Of a DNA stretch of 64,000 bases, positions 24,017-32,143 are shown one piece after another. Source of the DNA: Sellimonas catena (GTDB taxonomy: Bacteria; Bacillota; Clostridia; Lachnospirales; Lachnospiraceae); NCBI RefSeq assembly GCF_045063725.1, contig NZ_CP173695.1; one strand, written 5' to 3'. Position numbers and translations under genes: made by a program. A model generated the notes under the pieces. The model did no database searches and was not told the origin of the DNA. It saw only the letters and a program-made list of their open reading frames with translations. The first letter of the stretch is position 1. Every line of letters begins with the position of its first letter.

Positions 24017-25375
24017 TTATTTTTTTTCTTCCGGCAGCAAAAAGGTAAATATGGTTCCCTTTCCCGGGATGCTTTCCGCTGTGATTGTACCGCCATGAGC
24101 CTCGATAATCCATTTCACCATGGAAAGCCCAAGTCCCGAATGTCCTGACGCGCTTCGGGAGGTATCTGCCCGGTAAAACCGGTCCCAGATGTGCGGCAGA
24201 TCTTCTGCGGAAATGCCGATGCCGTCGTCTTCCACGGATCCGGTGATAAATCCGTTCTGCCGGAAACAGGAGACAAGAATGTGTCCGCCTTCGTTGCCAT
24301 AACAGATGGCATTGGAAATCAGGTTGACAAGCATCCGGATATAAAAGGTCTCATCGACGGAGGCATATAGTTCCGGCTCAATCTGTGTGTTGATGATGAT
24401 CTGTTTTTCTCCGGCCAGAATCGCCTGCTCTTCGCAGACCATCTCAGTGAGCTCGCTGAGATTGAGCGTTTCCAGCTGAAGCTTCTGTCTTCCCTGATCT
24501 GCCCTTGAGAGCAGCAGAAGCTGGGAAATAATCTGAGCCATATTCCGCGCCTTTTTTTCGATCAGCTCAATCTGCTGACGGTGTTCACCGTTCAGGGTTT
24601 CGTCGGCAAGTGCCGCGTCACACTGGGCCAGAATCACGGTAATCGGAGTACGAAGCTCATGGGAAACATCAGAAGTAAACTGCTGTTCCCTCCGGAAGGC
24701 ACGTTCAATCCGGTCAAGCAGCTGGTCAAATGTATCGGCAAGCTGATAAATTTCATCGGTTCCATTTCCAAGCTCGACGCGTCGGGAAAGATCCTGGTTT
24801 GTCTGAATTTCCTGTACCGTATCCGTGATCCTGCGGACAGGGCGGAGCGTCCTTCGCGTAAAGAGATATCCGATCACTGCAGTCAACACAACCAGAAGCG
24901 GAAGCACAATCATGGCGAAACGGAGCGTGATCCGGAAACTGGATTCCGCCTCTGTGACAGAGGAAATTCCGCGGATATAGACGAGTCCATAGCCGGAAAT
25001 CCGGTGGGCAAGGTCAAACACGTACCACTGACGGCCGGAATCGGAAAGTGTCTGGAGCTGTCCGTCGGAAAAATCCGGCTTCAGATCAAATCCGTAGGGA
25101 ATCCGTCCATACAGAAGCTCTCCGGTCTCCGTATAAAGGGACAAATACACACCGCCGTCCAGATCATAGAAATCCGAATCCAGATCAAAAGAACCGTCTT
25201 CCCATTCGACATCCTCCATGCTTTCCTGCACCTGCTTTTTCAGTGTATTCTGCGTAGAAGCAAGAATCTCCTGATTGCTCAGGGAGAACAAAATCGCAAG
25301 AGCCGCGCAGGTCAGAAGTGTCATGAAAAAGGAATACAGTAATGTTACTTTTAATTTTAAAGATAATCGTTTCAT
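24017..25375 (-). CDS. Sensor histidine kinase
   Basis: A 452-residue kinase with helix 1 at about 9-32, an extracytoplasmic domain of about 120 residues, helix 2 at about 158-180, a HAMP domain, HisKA box SDVSHELRTPITVI, N-box NLISNAICYG, G1 DDGIGIS and G2 GHSGLGLSMV. It should phosphorylate the regulator encoded immediately upstream, with which it overlaps by four bases. The PepSY lipoprotein downstream is the likely target and may feed back on the sensor. Confidence 0.9.
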   Translation of the reverse strand: MKRLSLKLKVTLLYSFFMTLLTCAALAILFSLSNQEILASTQNTLKKQVQESMEDVEWEDGSFDLDSDFYDLDGGVYLSLYTETGELLYGRIPYGFDLKPDFSDGQLQTLSDSGRQWYVFDLAHRISGYGLVYIRGISSVTEAESSFRITLRFAMIVLPLLVVLTAVIGYLFTRRTLRPVRRITDTVQEIQTNQDLSRRVELGNGTDEIYQLADTFDQLLDRIERAFRREQQFTSDVSHELRTPITVILAQCDAALADETLNGEHRQQIELIEKKARNMAQIISQLLLLSRADQGRQKLQLETLNLSELTEMVCEEQAILAGEKQIIINTQIEPELYASVDETFYIRMLVNLISNAICYGNEGGHILVSCFRQNGFITGSVEDDGIGISAEDLPHIWDRFYRADTSRSASGHSGLGLSMVKWIIEAHGGTITAESIPGKGTIFTFLLPEEKK

Positions 25376-26046
25376 GATACCACCTTCAGGACGTATCCGG
25401 CGCCCCGTACTGTATGAATCAGTTTCGGCTCGTACCCGTCATCGATTTTGCGGCGGAGATAGCGGATATAGACATCGATAACATTGGAACCGCCGGTATA
25501 GTCATAATTCCAGATATGCTGTTCCAGCTTGTCGCGGGACAGCACGATTCCTTCATTCTGCATCATGTAGCGGAGCAGGGAGAACTCTTTCCCGGAGAGA
25601 CGGATTTCCGTATCCCCGCGGAATACCTGATGGGTATCCAGAAGGATCTTCAGATCTGCAGTCTGAAGACAGCTGGATGGAGTCTCGGCAGGTTTGCGTA
25701 GCAGTACCCGGATTCGTGCAAGCAGCTCCTCAAAGGCAAATGGTTTGACAAGATAATCGTTCGCTCCGGCGTCAAGACCTGCCACGCGGTCTTCGATGCT
25801 GTCTTTTGCAGTCAGAAGAAGAACCGGAACGGTACAGCCTCGCTGACGGATTTTCTTTAAGACACTTAAGCCGTCGAGTACCGGCATCATAATATCCAGG
25901 ACCAGGGCATCATATTCGGCGCCGGCCATATATTCCAGCACTTCCCGGCCGTTTTTACAGGAATCCACGCTGTAGTGTTCGGCCTTCAGACGTGAAGTAA
26001 GAATCTGATTCAGATCCTTTTCGTCTTCTGCAATTAATATACGCAC
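25372..26046 (-). CDS. OmpR-family response regulator
   Basis: A 224-residue regulator: receiver domain starting MRILIAEDEKDLN, acceptor Asp in LVLDIMMP, switch VKPF, then a winged helix ending HTVRGAGYVL. GTG 26046 is chosen because it lies nine bases from AGGAGG (26056-26061); the ATG at 26052 is only three bases away. First gene of the regulator-kinase pair. Confidence 0.88.
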   Translation of the reverse strand: MRILIAEDEKDLNQILTSRLKAEHYSVDSCKNGREVLEYMAGAEYDALVLDIMMPVLDGLSVLKKIRQRGCTVPVLLLTAKDSIEDRVAGLDAGANDYLVKPFAFEELLARIRVLLRKPAETPSSCLQTADLKILLDTHQVFRGDTEIRLSGKEFSLLRYMMQNEGIVLSRDKLEQHIWNYDYTGGSNVIDVYIRYLRRKIDDGYEPKLIHTVRGAGYVLKVVS

Positions 26047-26109
26047 ATGCATCACCCTCCTTTGATACTTTCCAGTATAAATCAGATCCGAAAAGAAAGA
26101 AACAAAAAC

Positions 26110-26138
26110 TTGACACCGGATGATAATCGAAGTATGAT
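26110..26138 (+). promoter_or_regulatory. Promoter of the M-box/mgtE transcript
   Basis: Consensus TTGACA (26110-26115), 17-base spacer, TATGAT (26133-26138), immediately upstream of the riboswitch. Confidence 0.8.
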
Positions 26139-26150
26139 GGTATAGGAAAT

Positions 26151-26347
26151 CGGTAGGTGAGGTTACCACAGGGATCTGGGACACCTAAGATTGCTGCCGC
26201 TAAATTGTGGAGACACAATGCGCTGGTCAACAGGTTATGTCGGCGATAAGGCATAACCTAACGCAGTTTTTATGCCCTGTGATACTAAAGCTTGTACGTA
26301 AGAAAGGACAGGATCAGGTATCTCCGGTTTTTGCCGGAGATTTTTTT
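26151..26347 (+). ncRNA. M-box (ykoK) magnesium riboswitch with terminator
   Basis: The leader contains conserved M-box blocks in order: GGTAGGTGAGG, GCTGCCGCTAAATTGTGGAGACACAA, CTGGTCAACAGG, AAGGCATAACC and GATACTAAAGCTTGTACG. The expression platform is a rho-independent terminator at 26320-26347 (TCTCCGG/CCGGAGA, then seven T). M-boxes bind Mg2+ and stop transcription when it is plentiful, matching the downstream magnesium transporter gene. Confidence 0.9.
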
Positions 26348-26504
26348 GTTTCACAGGAAATTTCTTCCCTGTAAAACAAAATGTTCCACGGAATGAACAG
26401 TAACGTCCGATAAAAGAAAGGCAGGTGAGGTGCAATGGATGCTGGAGGCAGTTATGACTCGTATTGTTACATGGAAAAATTCATAAAAGAAAGTAGGGAT
26501 TGCT

Positions 26505-27839
26505 ATGAACAGACAGATTTTAACAGACCTCTTGAAGAAAAAAGAGTTCAAGGCAGTCAGAAGTATTCTGGAGGTCATGAATACCGTAGACATTGCAGCT
26601 CTTCTTGCCGAGCTGGAAGATAAGGAAATGATTCTGGCGTTCCGCCTGATTGAAAAAGCAAAAGCGGCGGAAGTATTTGCGGAGATGAGCAGCTCCATGC
26701 AGACTTATCTGGTGGAAATGTTTACGGAAAAAGAGCTGAAAGATTTGATTGATGAGCTCTACATGGATGACACGGTCGATCTGCTGGAGGAGCTGCCGGC
26801 CAATCTGGTGACGCGGATCCTGGAGCAGGTCGATAAAGAAAGACGTGCGCAGATCAATACGATTCTGAATTATCCGGAGGACAGTGCGGGCAGCATTATG
26901 ACGACGGAGTATGTGGATCTGCGCCGGAAAACGACAGTCAAAGAGGCCATGGACCACATCAAACAGACCGGGATTCACAAAGAAACGATCTATACCTGTT
27001 ATGTGCTGGAAAATAGAAGGCTTGTCGGGATCGTCTCTGCCAAGGATCTGATGACAATGGACGATGACATGACGATGGAAGAGCTGATGGAGACAGAGAT
27101 TATTTCCGTCACAACTCATACCGACCAGGAGGAGGCAGTGCATCTGCTTTCCAAGTATGATCTTCTGGCGCTCCCGGTTCTGGACCAGCAGGGATATATG
27201 GTCGGAATCGTGACAGTCGATGACGCGATGGATGTCCTCGTTGATGAGACGACAGAAGATATGGAAATCATGAACGCCTTGAGCCCGAGTGAACAGCCGT
27301 ATTTTGAAACAGGCGTGATCAAACACGCAAGAAACCGGATCGGATGGCTTCTGGTGCTGATGCTTTCCGCGACGCTGACACAGACGATCATCGCGCACTA
27401 TCAGGAAGCATTTACTGCCGTTCCGCTTCTCGTTTCCTTCATTCCGATGCTGACGGACACCGGCGGAAACTGCGGCTCCCAGAGCTCGACGCTGATTATC
27501 CGCGGTATTGCCCTTGACGAGATTCATTTTAAAGATATTTTCAAGGTGATTTTCAAAGAGTTCCGGGTGGCCATTCTTGTGGGAGCGGCTCTTGCGGTAG
27601 TCAACGGAATTTATATGGTGATCCGTTACCATGATCCGATGCTGGCACTTCTTGTATCGATATCACTTGTTGCGACAATTCTGATCGCGAAGCTGATCGG
27701 ATGTGTGCTTCCGCTTGTCGCAAAGAAGCTGCGCCTGGATCCGGCCATCATGGCGGCGCTGCTGATCACAACGATCGTGGACGTCTGCTCTATCATGGTA
27801 TACTTTCAGGTGGCAACACACCTGTTACATCTTGTTTAG
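26505..27839 (+). CDS. mgtE: MgtE magnesium transporter
   Basis: A 444-residue protein with the MgtE layout: N-terminal helical domain (about 1-125), paired CBS domains (about 125-250) that sense Mg2+, and five membrane helices (about 280-444) including the pore motif SFIPMLTDTGGNCGSQSS. It imports Mg2+ into the cytoplasm. Expression is controlled by the M-box RNA about 160 bases upstream. The RBS is modest (AGGGA). A bidirectional terminator follows. Confidence 0.94.
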   Translation: MNRQILTDLLKKKEFKAVRSILEVMNTVDIAALLAELEDKEMILAFRLIEKAKAAEVFAEMSSSMQTYLVEMFTEKELKDLIDELYMDDTVDLLEELPANLVTRILEQVDKERRAQINTILNYPEDSAGSIMTTEYVDLRRKTTVKEAMDHIKQTGIHKETIYTCYVLENRRLVGIVSAKDLMTMDDDMTMEELMETEIISVTTHTDQEEAVHLLSKYDLLALPVLDQQGYMVGIVTVDDAMDVLVDETTEDMEIMNALSPSEQPYFETGVIKHARNRIGWLLVLMLSATLTQTIIAHYQEAFTAVPLLVSFIPMLTDTGGNCGSQSSTLIIRGIALDEIHFKDIFKVIFKEFRVAILVGAALAVVNGIYMVIRYHDPMLALLVSISLVATILIAKLIGCVLPLVAKKLRLDPAIMAALLITTIVDVCSIMVYFQVATHLLHLV

Positions 27840-27861
27840 AAAAAAGCATAAAGAATAAAAA

Positions 27862-27902
27862 AACAGGAAGAGTTCCGGACTGGAAACTCTTCCTGTTTTT
27901 TA
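27862..27902. terminator. Bidirectional terminator between mgtE and RHH gene
   Basis: AACAGGAAGAGTTCC pairs with GGAAACTCTTCCTGTT (one bulged A), with T run on the plus strand and A-rich flank giving T on the minus strand. Confidence 0.85.
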
Positions 27903-28094
27903 CTCTTTATTCAGTTTCTTTTTCCGGTATTTCACACACTCGGTCAAAAGATATTCGATCTGCCCGTTCATGGAACGGAAATCATCTTCTGCCCATTGGG
28001 CGATTTCGTTATAAAGGCTCTGGGAGAGCCTTAAAGGGACCTGTTTTTTGGCTTTTCCCTTTTCAGTCGTATTTTTCTCCAAAATGTGTCCCAC
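27900..28094 (-). CDS. Arc/ribbon-helix-helix DNA-binding protein
   Basis: A 64-residue protein with a lysine-rich start and a ribbon-helix-helix core: strand KQVPLRLSQSLYNEIAQWAEDD followed by GQIEYLLTECV. Arc-type repressors have this pattern. Start is GTG 28094. It follows the SPFH gene by 12 bases, so the two are in one operon. It may regulate that operon; no toxin partner is seen. Confidence 0.75.
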   Translation of the reverse strand: MGHILEKNTTEKGKAKKQVPLRLSQSLYNEIAQWAEDDFRSMNGQIEYLLTECVKYRKKKLNKE

Positions 28095-28106
28095 CTTTTC
28101 CTGATT

Positions 28107-29096
28107 TTAATAGATGGTACCGCTGTTTACGATCGGCTGCGCGTCCTTGTTGCCGCACAGTACGACAAGAAGATTGCTGACCATGGCGGCTTTGCGTTCT
28201 TCGTCAAGCTCTACAATATCATTTTCATTCAGCTTATCCAGAGCCATCTGCACCATGCCGACTGCACCTTCCACGATCTTCTGGCGTGCGTCAATGATGG
28301 CTGCGGCCTGCTGCCTCTGAAGCATGGCGGACGCGATCTCCGGTGCGTAAGCCAGATGGGTAATACGCACGTCAATGATCTGGATACCGGCATCTTTTAC
28401 CTTTTCCTGAAGCTCCAGCTGCATGATATCCGCAATCTCCTGGCTGCTGCCGCGCAGAGACTTTTCGTCACCCTTTTCGCTTGTGTCGTAAGGATACATG
28501 CGGGCCGTATTCCGGATGATGGCATCGCACTGGATGGAGAGGTAGTTTTTATAATTCTCCACGTTGATGACAGCCTGCGTCGGATTTACAACCTTCCAGA
28601 TGACAATGACGCCGATCTCCACCGGATTTCCCAGTTCGTCATTGACTTTCTGCTTTGCATTGTCGAGAGTCATTGTCTTAAGAGAAATCTTTTTCGCGGC
28701 AGGCGTTACGGAAGTACGTCCGCCGGCTGAAACGGTAAAACCGGCTTTGTTTCCTGTCGGGTTGATTGCCGAGCAGAAAGGGTTTACCCAGTAGTAGCCG
28801 GATTTTTTGATCGTGCCGTAGTATTTACCAAAGAGTGCAAATACAAGGGCTTCGTTCGGATTGAGAATCTTCAGTCCGCAGTACAAAATGATGGCAACAA
28901 CGAAAAGGATGATGCCAAGCGTCACGAGAACACCGCAAAGTCCGCCGGATACCCGGTCCATGCTGTAAAAAACGGGTCCTGCGATAAAAAGCGCGGTACC
29001 TGCTATCAGTACTACGGTACTGACAAACAACATGAGAAAACCGTTCAGTGCGTGAATAATCCGTTCCTCCTGGATCAGGGATTCTTTTGCCTCCAT
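28107..29096 (-). CDS. SPFH/Band 7 membrane protein
   Basis: A 329-residue protein with two N-terminal membrane helices (about 20-45 and 55-80), an SPFH domain (about 85-260: ALVFALFGKYYGTIKKSGYYWVNPF, VIWKVVNPTQAVINVENYKNYL) and a helical tail. SPFH proteins form large membrane-bound rings linked to membrane microdomains. ATG 29096 has AGGAGG seven bases upstream. It heads a two-gene operon with the ribbon-helix-helix protein, a pairing also found in related gut Firmicutes. Confidence 0.85.
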   Translation of the reverse strand: MEAKESLIQEERIIHALNGFLMLFVSTVVLIAGTALFIAGPVFYSMDRVSGGLCGVLVTLGIILFVVAIILYCGLKILNPNEALVFALFGKYYGTIKKSGYYWVNPFCSAINPTGNKAGFTVSAGGRTSVTPAAKKISLKTMTLDNAKQKVNDELGNPVEIGVIVIWKVVNPTQAVINVENYKNYLSIQCDAIIRNTARMYPYDTSEKGDEKSLRGSSQEIADIMQLELQEKVKDAGIQIIDVRITHLAYAPEIASAMLQRQQAAAIIDARQKIVEGAVGMVQMALDKLNENDIVELDEERKAAMVSNLLVVLCGNKDAQPIVNSGTIY

Positions 29097-29148
29097 AACT
29101 CTTCCTCCTTCATTCAAACATGAGTTAAAGTGATATTATTTTGATATC

Positions 29149-29177
29149 ATAATAGATCTTAAAACAGGTCTTGTCAA
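29149..29177 (-). promoter_or_regulatory. Promoter of the SPFH operon
   Basis: On the minus strand: TTGACA (29172-29177), 17-base spacer, TATTAT (29149-29154). Confidence 0.75.
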
Positions 29178-29189
29178 GGGAAATCCGAA

Positions 29190-29218
29190 TTGAAAATGAG
29201 AAAAAACAGAAGTATAAT
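29190..29218 (+). promoter_or_regulatory. Promoter of the DUF2007 gene
   Basis: TTGAAA (29190-29195), 17-base spacer, TATAAT (29213-29218); divergent from the SPFH promoter 13 bases away. Confidence 0.75.
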
Positions 29219-29275
29219 AAAGATAGAAATCTTTGATCAGAAAATCCGCTGGTGTAAAGGAAAAGAGGTGTTCGT

Positions 29276-29659
29276 ATGAGAGCAGTAAGAAGGGAAAAAG
29301 TGGAGGCTATGAGTCCGGTCTGCATTTATACGGCAGGCGACAGAATCGAGGCCGAGATGCTTTTGGAGGCACTTCAGAGAAACGGTATTCAGGGATTCCG
29401 CGAGGCCAGAGGGGCCGGAGGAGTTATGGATGTGTATACGGGGAATTCGATCTTCGGAGAGAAGATCTATGTAGATGGACGGGATGCGGAGCAGGCAGGA
29501 GTAATTATCGAATCGATTCTTGCGGAATCTGAGATAGATGTGGAGCCGGAAGATGAAATTTCAGATCAGGAGGTCAAAAATCCTAGATGGCTTCAGGTCA
29601 GTGTAGGGATTCTTCTGATTCTTTTGACTGCGGGAATTCTTGTAAGCATCATTCTGTAG
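29276..29659 (+). CDS. DUF2007-domain protein with C-terminal membrane anchor
   Basis: A 127-residue protein. Residues 12-85 (VCIYTAGDRIEAEMLLEALQ, then IYVDGRDAEQAGVIIESIL) form a DUF2007 putative signal-transducing domain. An acidic linker follows and residues 106-126 form a single membrane helix, so the domain faces the cytoplasm. Function unknown. It is a single-gene unit with its own promoter and a terminator downstream. Confidence 0.7.
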   Translation: MRAVRREKVEAMSPVCIYTAGDRIEAEMLLEALQRNGIQGFREARGAGGVMDVYTGNSIFGEKIYVDGRDAEQAGVIIESILAESEIDVEPEDEISDQEVKNPRWLQVSVGILLILLTAGILVSIIL

Positions 29660-29673
29660 ACATCAAAGGGAAG

Positions 29674-29729
29674 GCGGTATCGTTTCCGGCCGGATTTTGT
29701 CGAGCGTTCGGAAGGGATACCGCTTTTTT
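29674..29729 (+). terminator. Terminator after DUF2007 gene
   Basis: GCGGTATC (29674-29681) pairs with GATACCGC (29716-29723), enclosing a second stem, and is followed by six T. Confidence 0.75.
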
Positions 29730-29807
29730 AATGCGGCGCTTTGTGATAAACTGTACAGTAGAAGTAGATAACTGACGACAAATACGCCTGAGAACAGGAG
29801 GAAAAAC

Positions 29808-31460
29808 ATGAGATTTAATACACAAAAATACAGACAGCTGGAATTGTTTATTAAGACAGAACCTGGGAAGACAGGCAGACTTCATATGATTTCCGGAAGC
29901 GTGCGCAAGATGTTCCGGATTGACCAGTACAGAAAGTGGATGCGGATCGCTGTCAACCAGGGAACAACCTATGAGGTGACGCCCGAGGACTGCGAGATTT
30001 CCTACGCGTATTTAAGCGGATGTGAAAATATCATGGAGCGGGGAATCTGCCTGATCCAGGACGGCAGATTTTACGGTAAAAGCCAGTGGGCAGGATGGTA
30101 CGATACGCCGGTGCGAAATCAGTTTCATCTCTCACCACTGAAGGGATGGATGAATGATCCGAACGGCTTTTGCTTTTATCACGGATACTATCATCTGTTT
30201 TACCAGTTTCATCCATTCTCGGAAGAGTGGGACAATATGTACTGGGGACATGCAGTCAGCCAGGATCTGATTCACTGGGTACACCTCCCGGTGTGCATGG
30301 AGCCGCAGCAGGAGATTCTGAATCATCCGGAACTTGTGGGAGGAGCGTTTTCGGGGACTGCGCTGATTGATGATGAGCAGAAAATGAGGCTGTTCTTTAC
30401 AAGACATATCGGAAAGCGGAAAGAACCGCAGAATATGAGGGAATACCAGGTCATGACGGAAAGCTGGGACGGAATTTCGTGGGAACGGGAGAGCCGGATT
30501 ATCGATGGACCGGAAGATGAGGAAATCCAGGATTTCCGGGATCCGAAAGTATTTTTTGAAGATGGCGAATACAAGATGATCATCGGCACACGGACAAAGG
30601 AACACCCGGCGGTTGCGCTTTATAAGTCCTACAATCTTGTGCAGTGGACGTACTGTCAGGAGATCTTCGAGGAAAAGCAGGAGGAAGGATGTTTTCCTCT
30701 GGAATGCCCGGATCTTTACAAACTGGACAATCAGTGGGTGCTGACAGCCGGATACTGCGGCCACGTGGACGAGCACGGAAGGAAAAACGGGACATATTAC
30801 CATATCGGAGAATGGTATCAGGATCAGTTCCATGCGGAGACGAAGGGACTATATGATTTCGGCGCGGATTTTTATGCCGTGCAGACACTTGAAACCGAGA
30901 TCGGGAGAGTTGCCATCGGCTGGATCAGCGATGTTGCAAAGGAACATGTCAAATCAGTAAATGGAGCCTGCGGAAGCATGAGTATTCCGAGGGTGCTCCA
31001 TGTCAAGGATGGAAGGCTGTACCAGAATCCGGTTCAGGGAATTTATCAGCTGATCCGTTACCCGGTCTATGAAGGATGTGACGAGAATGTGGAACTTTCC
31101 GGAATCGAAGGGAACACCTACTATGTCAGACTGGAACTGGAACATTCGGCGGATTTCCGCATGACGCTTTATAAATGGAAGGACCGCAAGCTCTATCTGG
31201 AGCAGAAAGACGGACAGTGCCGTTTCCGGACTGTCGGGGAAGGAGCGAAAAATATTCTCTATCCTGCGGACATTGATCAGGTGACAGTGGTGGAAGTTTT
31301 TGTGGACCGGAATGTCTGTGAGGTATTTTTAAATGAAGGGCAAGCGGCAGGAGCGAAGAAGTTTTATCAGCAGTCCGAGATGGGGAACTTTGAGTTCCAC
31401 GTACAGGAAAAGGGTGCGGTGAAATCCCTGCTTGTAGAAAAGATGGAAGGAATATGGTAA
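29808..31460 (+). CDS. GH32 family glycoside hydrolase (fructan/sucrose type)
   Basis: A 550-residue GH32 enzyme. The nucleophile motif WMNDPNG (about 107-113), the RDPK motif near 245 and the acid/base ECPD motif near 302 are all present. GH32 enzymes release fructose from sucrose, sucrose-6-phosphate or fructans. A 100-residue N-terminal extension of beta type precedes the catalytic domain and a C-terminal beta-sandwich follows. There is no signal peptide, so it acts inside the cell. It is followed after six bases by a HAD phosphatase and, originally, the macro-GNAT gene. Confidence 0.9.
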   Translation: MRFNTQKYRQLELFIKTEPGKTGRLHMISGSVRKMFRIDQYRKWMRIAVNQGTTYEVTPEDCEISYAYLSGCENIMERGICLIQDGRFYGKSQWAGWYDTPVRNQFHLSPLKGWMNDPNGFCFYHGYYHLFYQFHPFSEEWDNMYWGHAVSQDLIHWVHLPVCMEPQQEILNHPELVGGAFSGTALIDDEQKMRLFFTRHIGKRKEPQNMREYQVMTESWDGISWERESRIIDGPEDEEIQDFRDPKVFFEDGEYKMIIGTRTKEHPAVALYKSYNLVQWTYCQEIFEEKQEEGCFPLECPDLYKLDNQWVLTAGYCGHVDEHGRKNGTYYHIGEWYQDQFHAETKGLYDFGADFYAVQTLETEIGRVAIGWISDVAKEHVKSVNGACGSMSIPRVLHVKDGRLYQNPVQGIYQLIRYPVYEGCDENVELSGIEGNTYYVRLELEHSADFRMTLYKWKDRKLYLEQKDGQCRFRTVGEGAKNILYPADIDQVTVVEVFVDRNVCEVFLNEGQAAGAKKFYQQSEMGNFEFHVQEKGAVKSLLVEKMEGIW

Positions 31461-31466
31461 GAGAAG

Positions 31467-32135
31467 ATGAGAATAAAAGCAGTACTCTTTGATATGGACG
31501 GTGTTCTGATTGATACGGAAAAATACCTGACCCGGTTCTGGAGACAGGCGGCAGAAGAAGCCGGGCTTTTGCTGACAGAAGAGGATTCTTATCAGTTCCG
31601 CAGTTTTGCCAGCAGGTACGCTGCCCCATGGTTCGCAAAGACGTATGGTGAGCAGTACGATTATTGGGCTATCCGGGAGCGGAGAAAAGAGCTGATGAGC
31701 GAGCATCTGAAAGCCAACGGAATCGAGAAGAAGGACGGCGTGGACGAAGTGCTCTGCAGTCTTCGGGAAGCCGGATATCAGACTGCCGTTGTGACGGCAA
31801 CGGATGAAGAGCGGACGAGAAGCTATTTAAGTGAGATTGGAATTCTGGATCTGTTTGACGACATCGTCTGTGCTACTATGGTAGAGCGTGGCAAGCCGTT
31901 TCCGGATGTGTATGAATATGCATGCAGGAAGATCGGAAGAAAACCGGAAGAATGTGCGGCGGTGGAGGATTCGCCAAACGGCGTTCGTGCGGCCGCCGGT
32001 GCCGGATGCCGTGTCATTATGGTGCCGGATCTCACCCAGCCGGATGAGGAGCTTCTTTCGCTGATCGATCGGAAGGCAGATACACTTTGTGATATTCCGC
32101 AGATCATCCGGGAATGGAACAAAAAGGCAGAGTAA
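31467..32135 (+). CDS. HAD phosphatase, beta-phosphoglucomutase-like
   Basis: A 222-residue HAD protein with motif I LFDMDGVLIDTE (residues 7-18), motif II VVTATDE near 108, and motif IV VEDSPNGVRAA near 166. The DGVLIDTE start and helical cap match the beta-phosphoglucomutase/phosphatase subfamily acting on small phosphosugars. Six bases separate it from the GH32 gene. Eight bases after its stop lies the left end of an IS element that split the operon. Confidence 0.86.
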   Translation: MRIKAVLFDMDGVLIDTEKYLTRFWRQAAEEAGLLLTEEDSYQFRSFASRYAAPWFAKTYGEQYDYWAIRERRKELMSEHLKANGIEKKDGVDEVLCSLREAGYQTAVVTATDEERTRSYLSEIGILDLFDDIVCATMVERGKPFPDVYEYACRKIGRKPEECAAVEDSPNGVRAAAGAGCRVIMVPDLTQPDEELLSLIDRKADTLCDIPQIIREWNKKAE

Positions 32136-32143
32136 AGTCAGAG
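32136..32143. repeat. Target-site duplication, left
   Basis: AGTCAGAG directly before the IS left inverted repeat, identical to 34072-34079. Confidence 0.9.

Noticed and set aside
26435..26623. Short ORFs between the M-box terminator and mgtE (for example 15 codons from 26439 to 26486).
   Set aside because: RBS spacing is poor and the main frame overlaps mgtE out of frame. The riboswitch alone explains the leader; a leader peptide is possible but unsupported.
26520..27632. 370-codon open frame antisense to mgtE.
   Set aside because: Complete MgtE protein on the plus strand with riboswitch; the antisense composition is that of a shadow frame.
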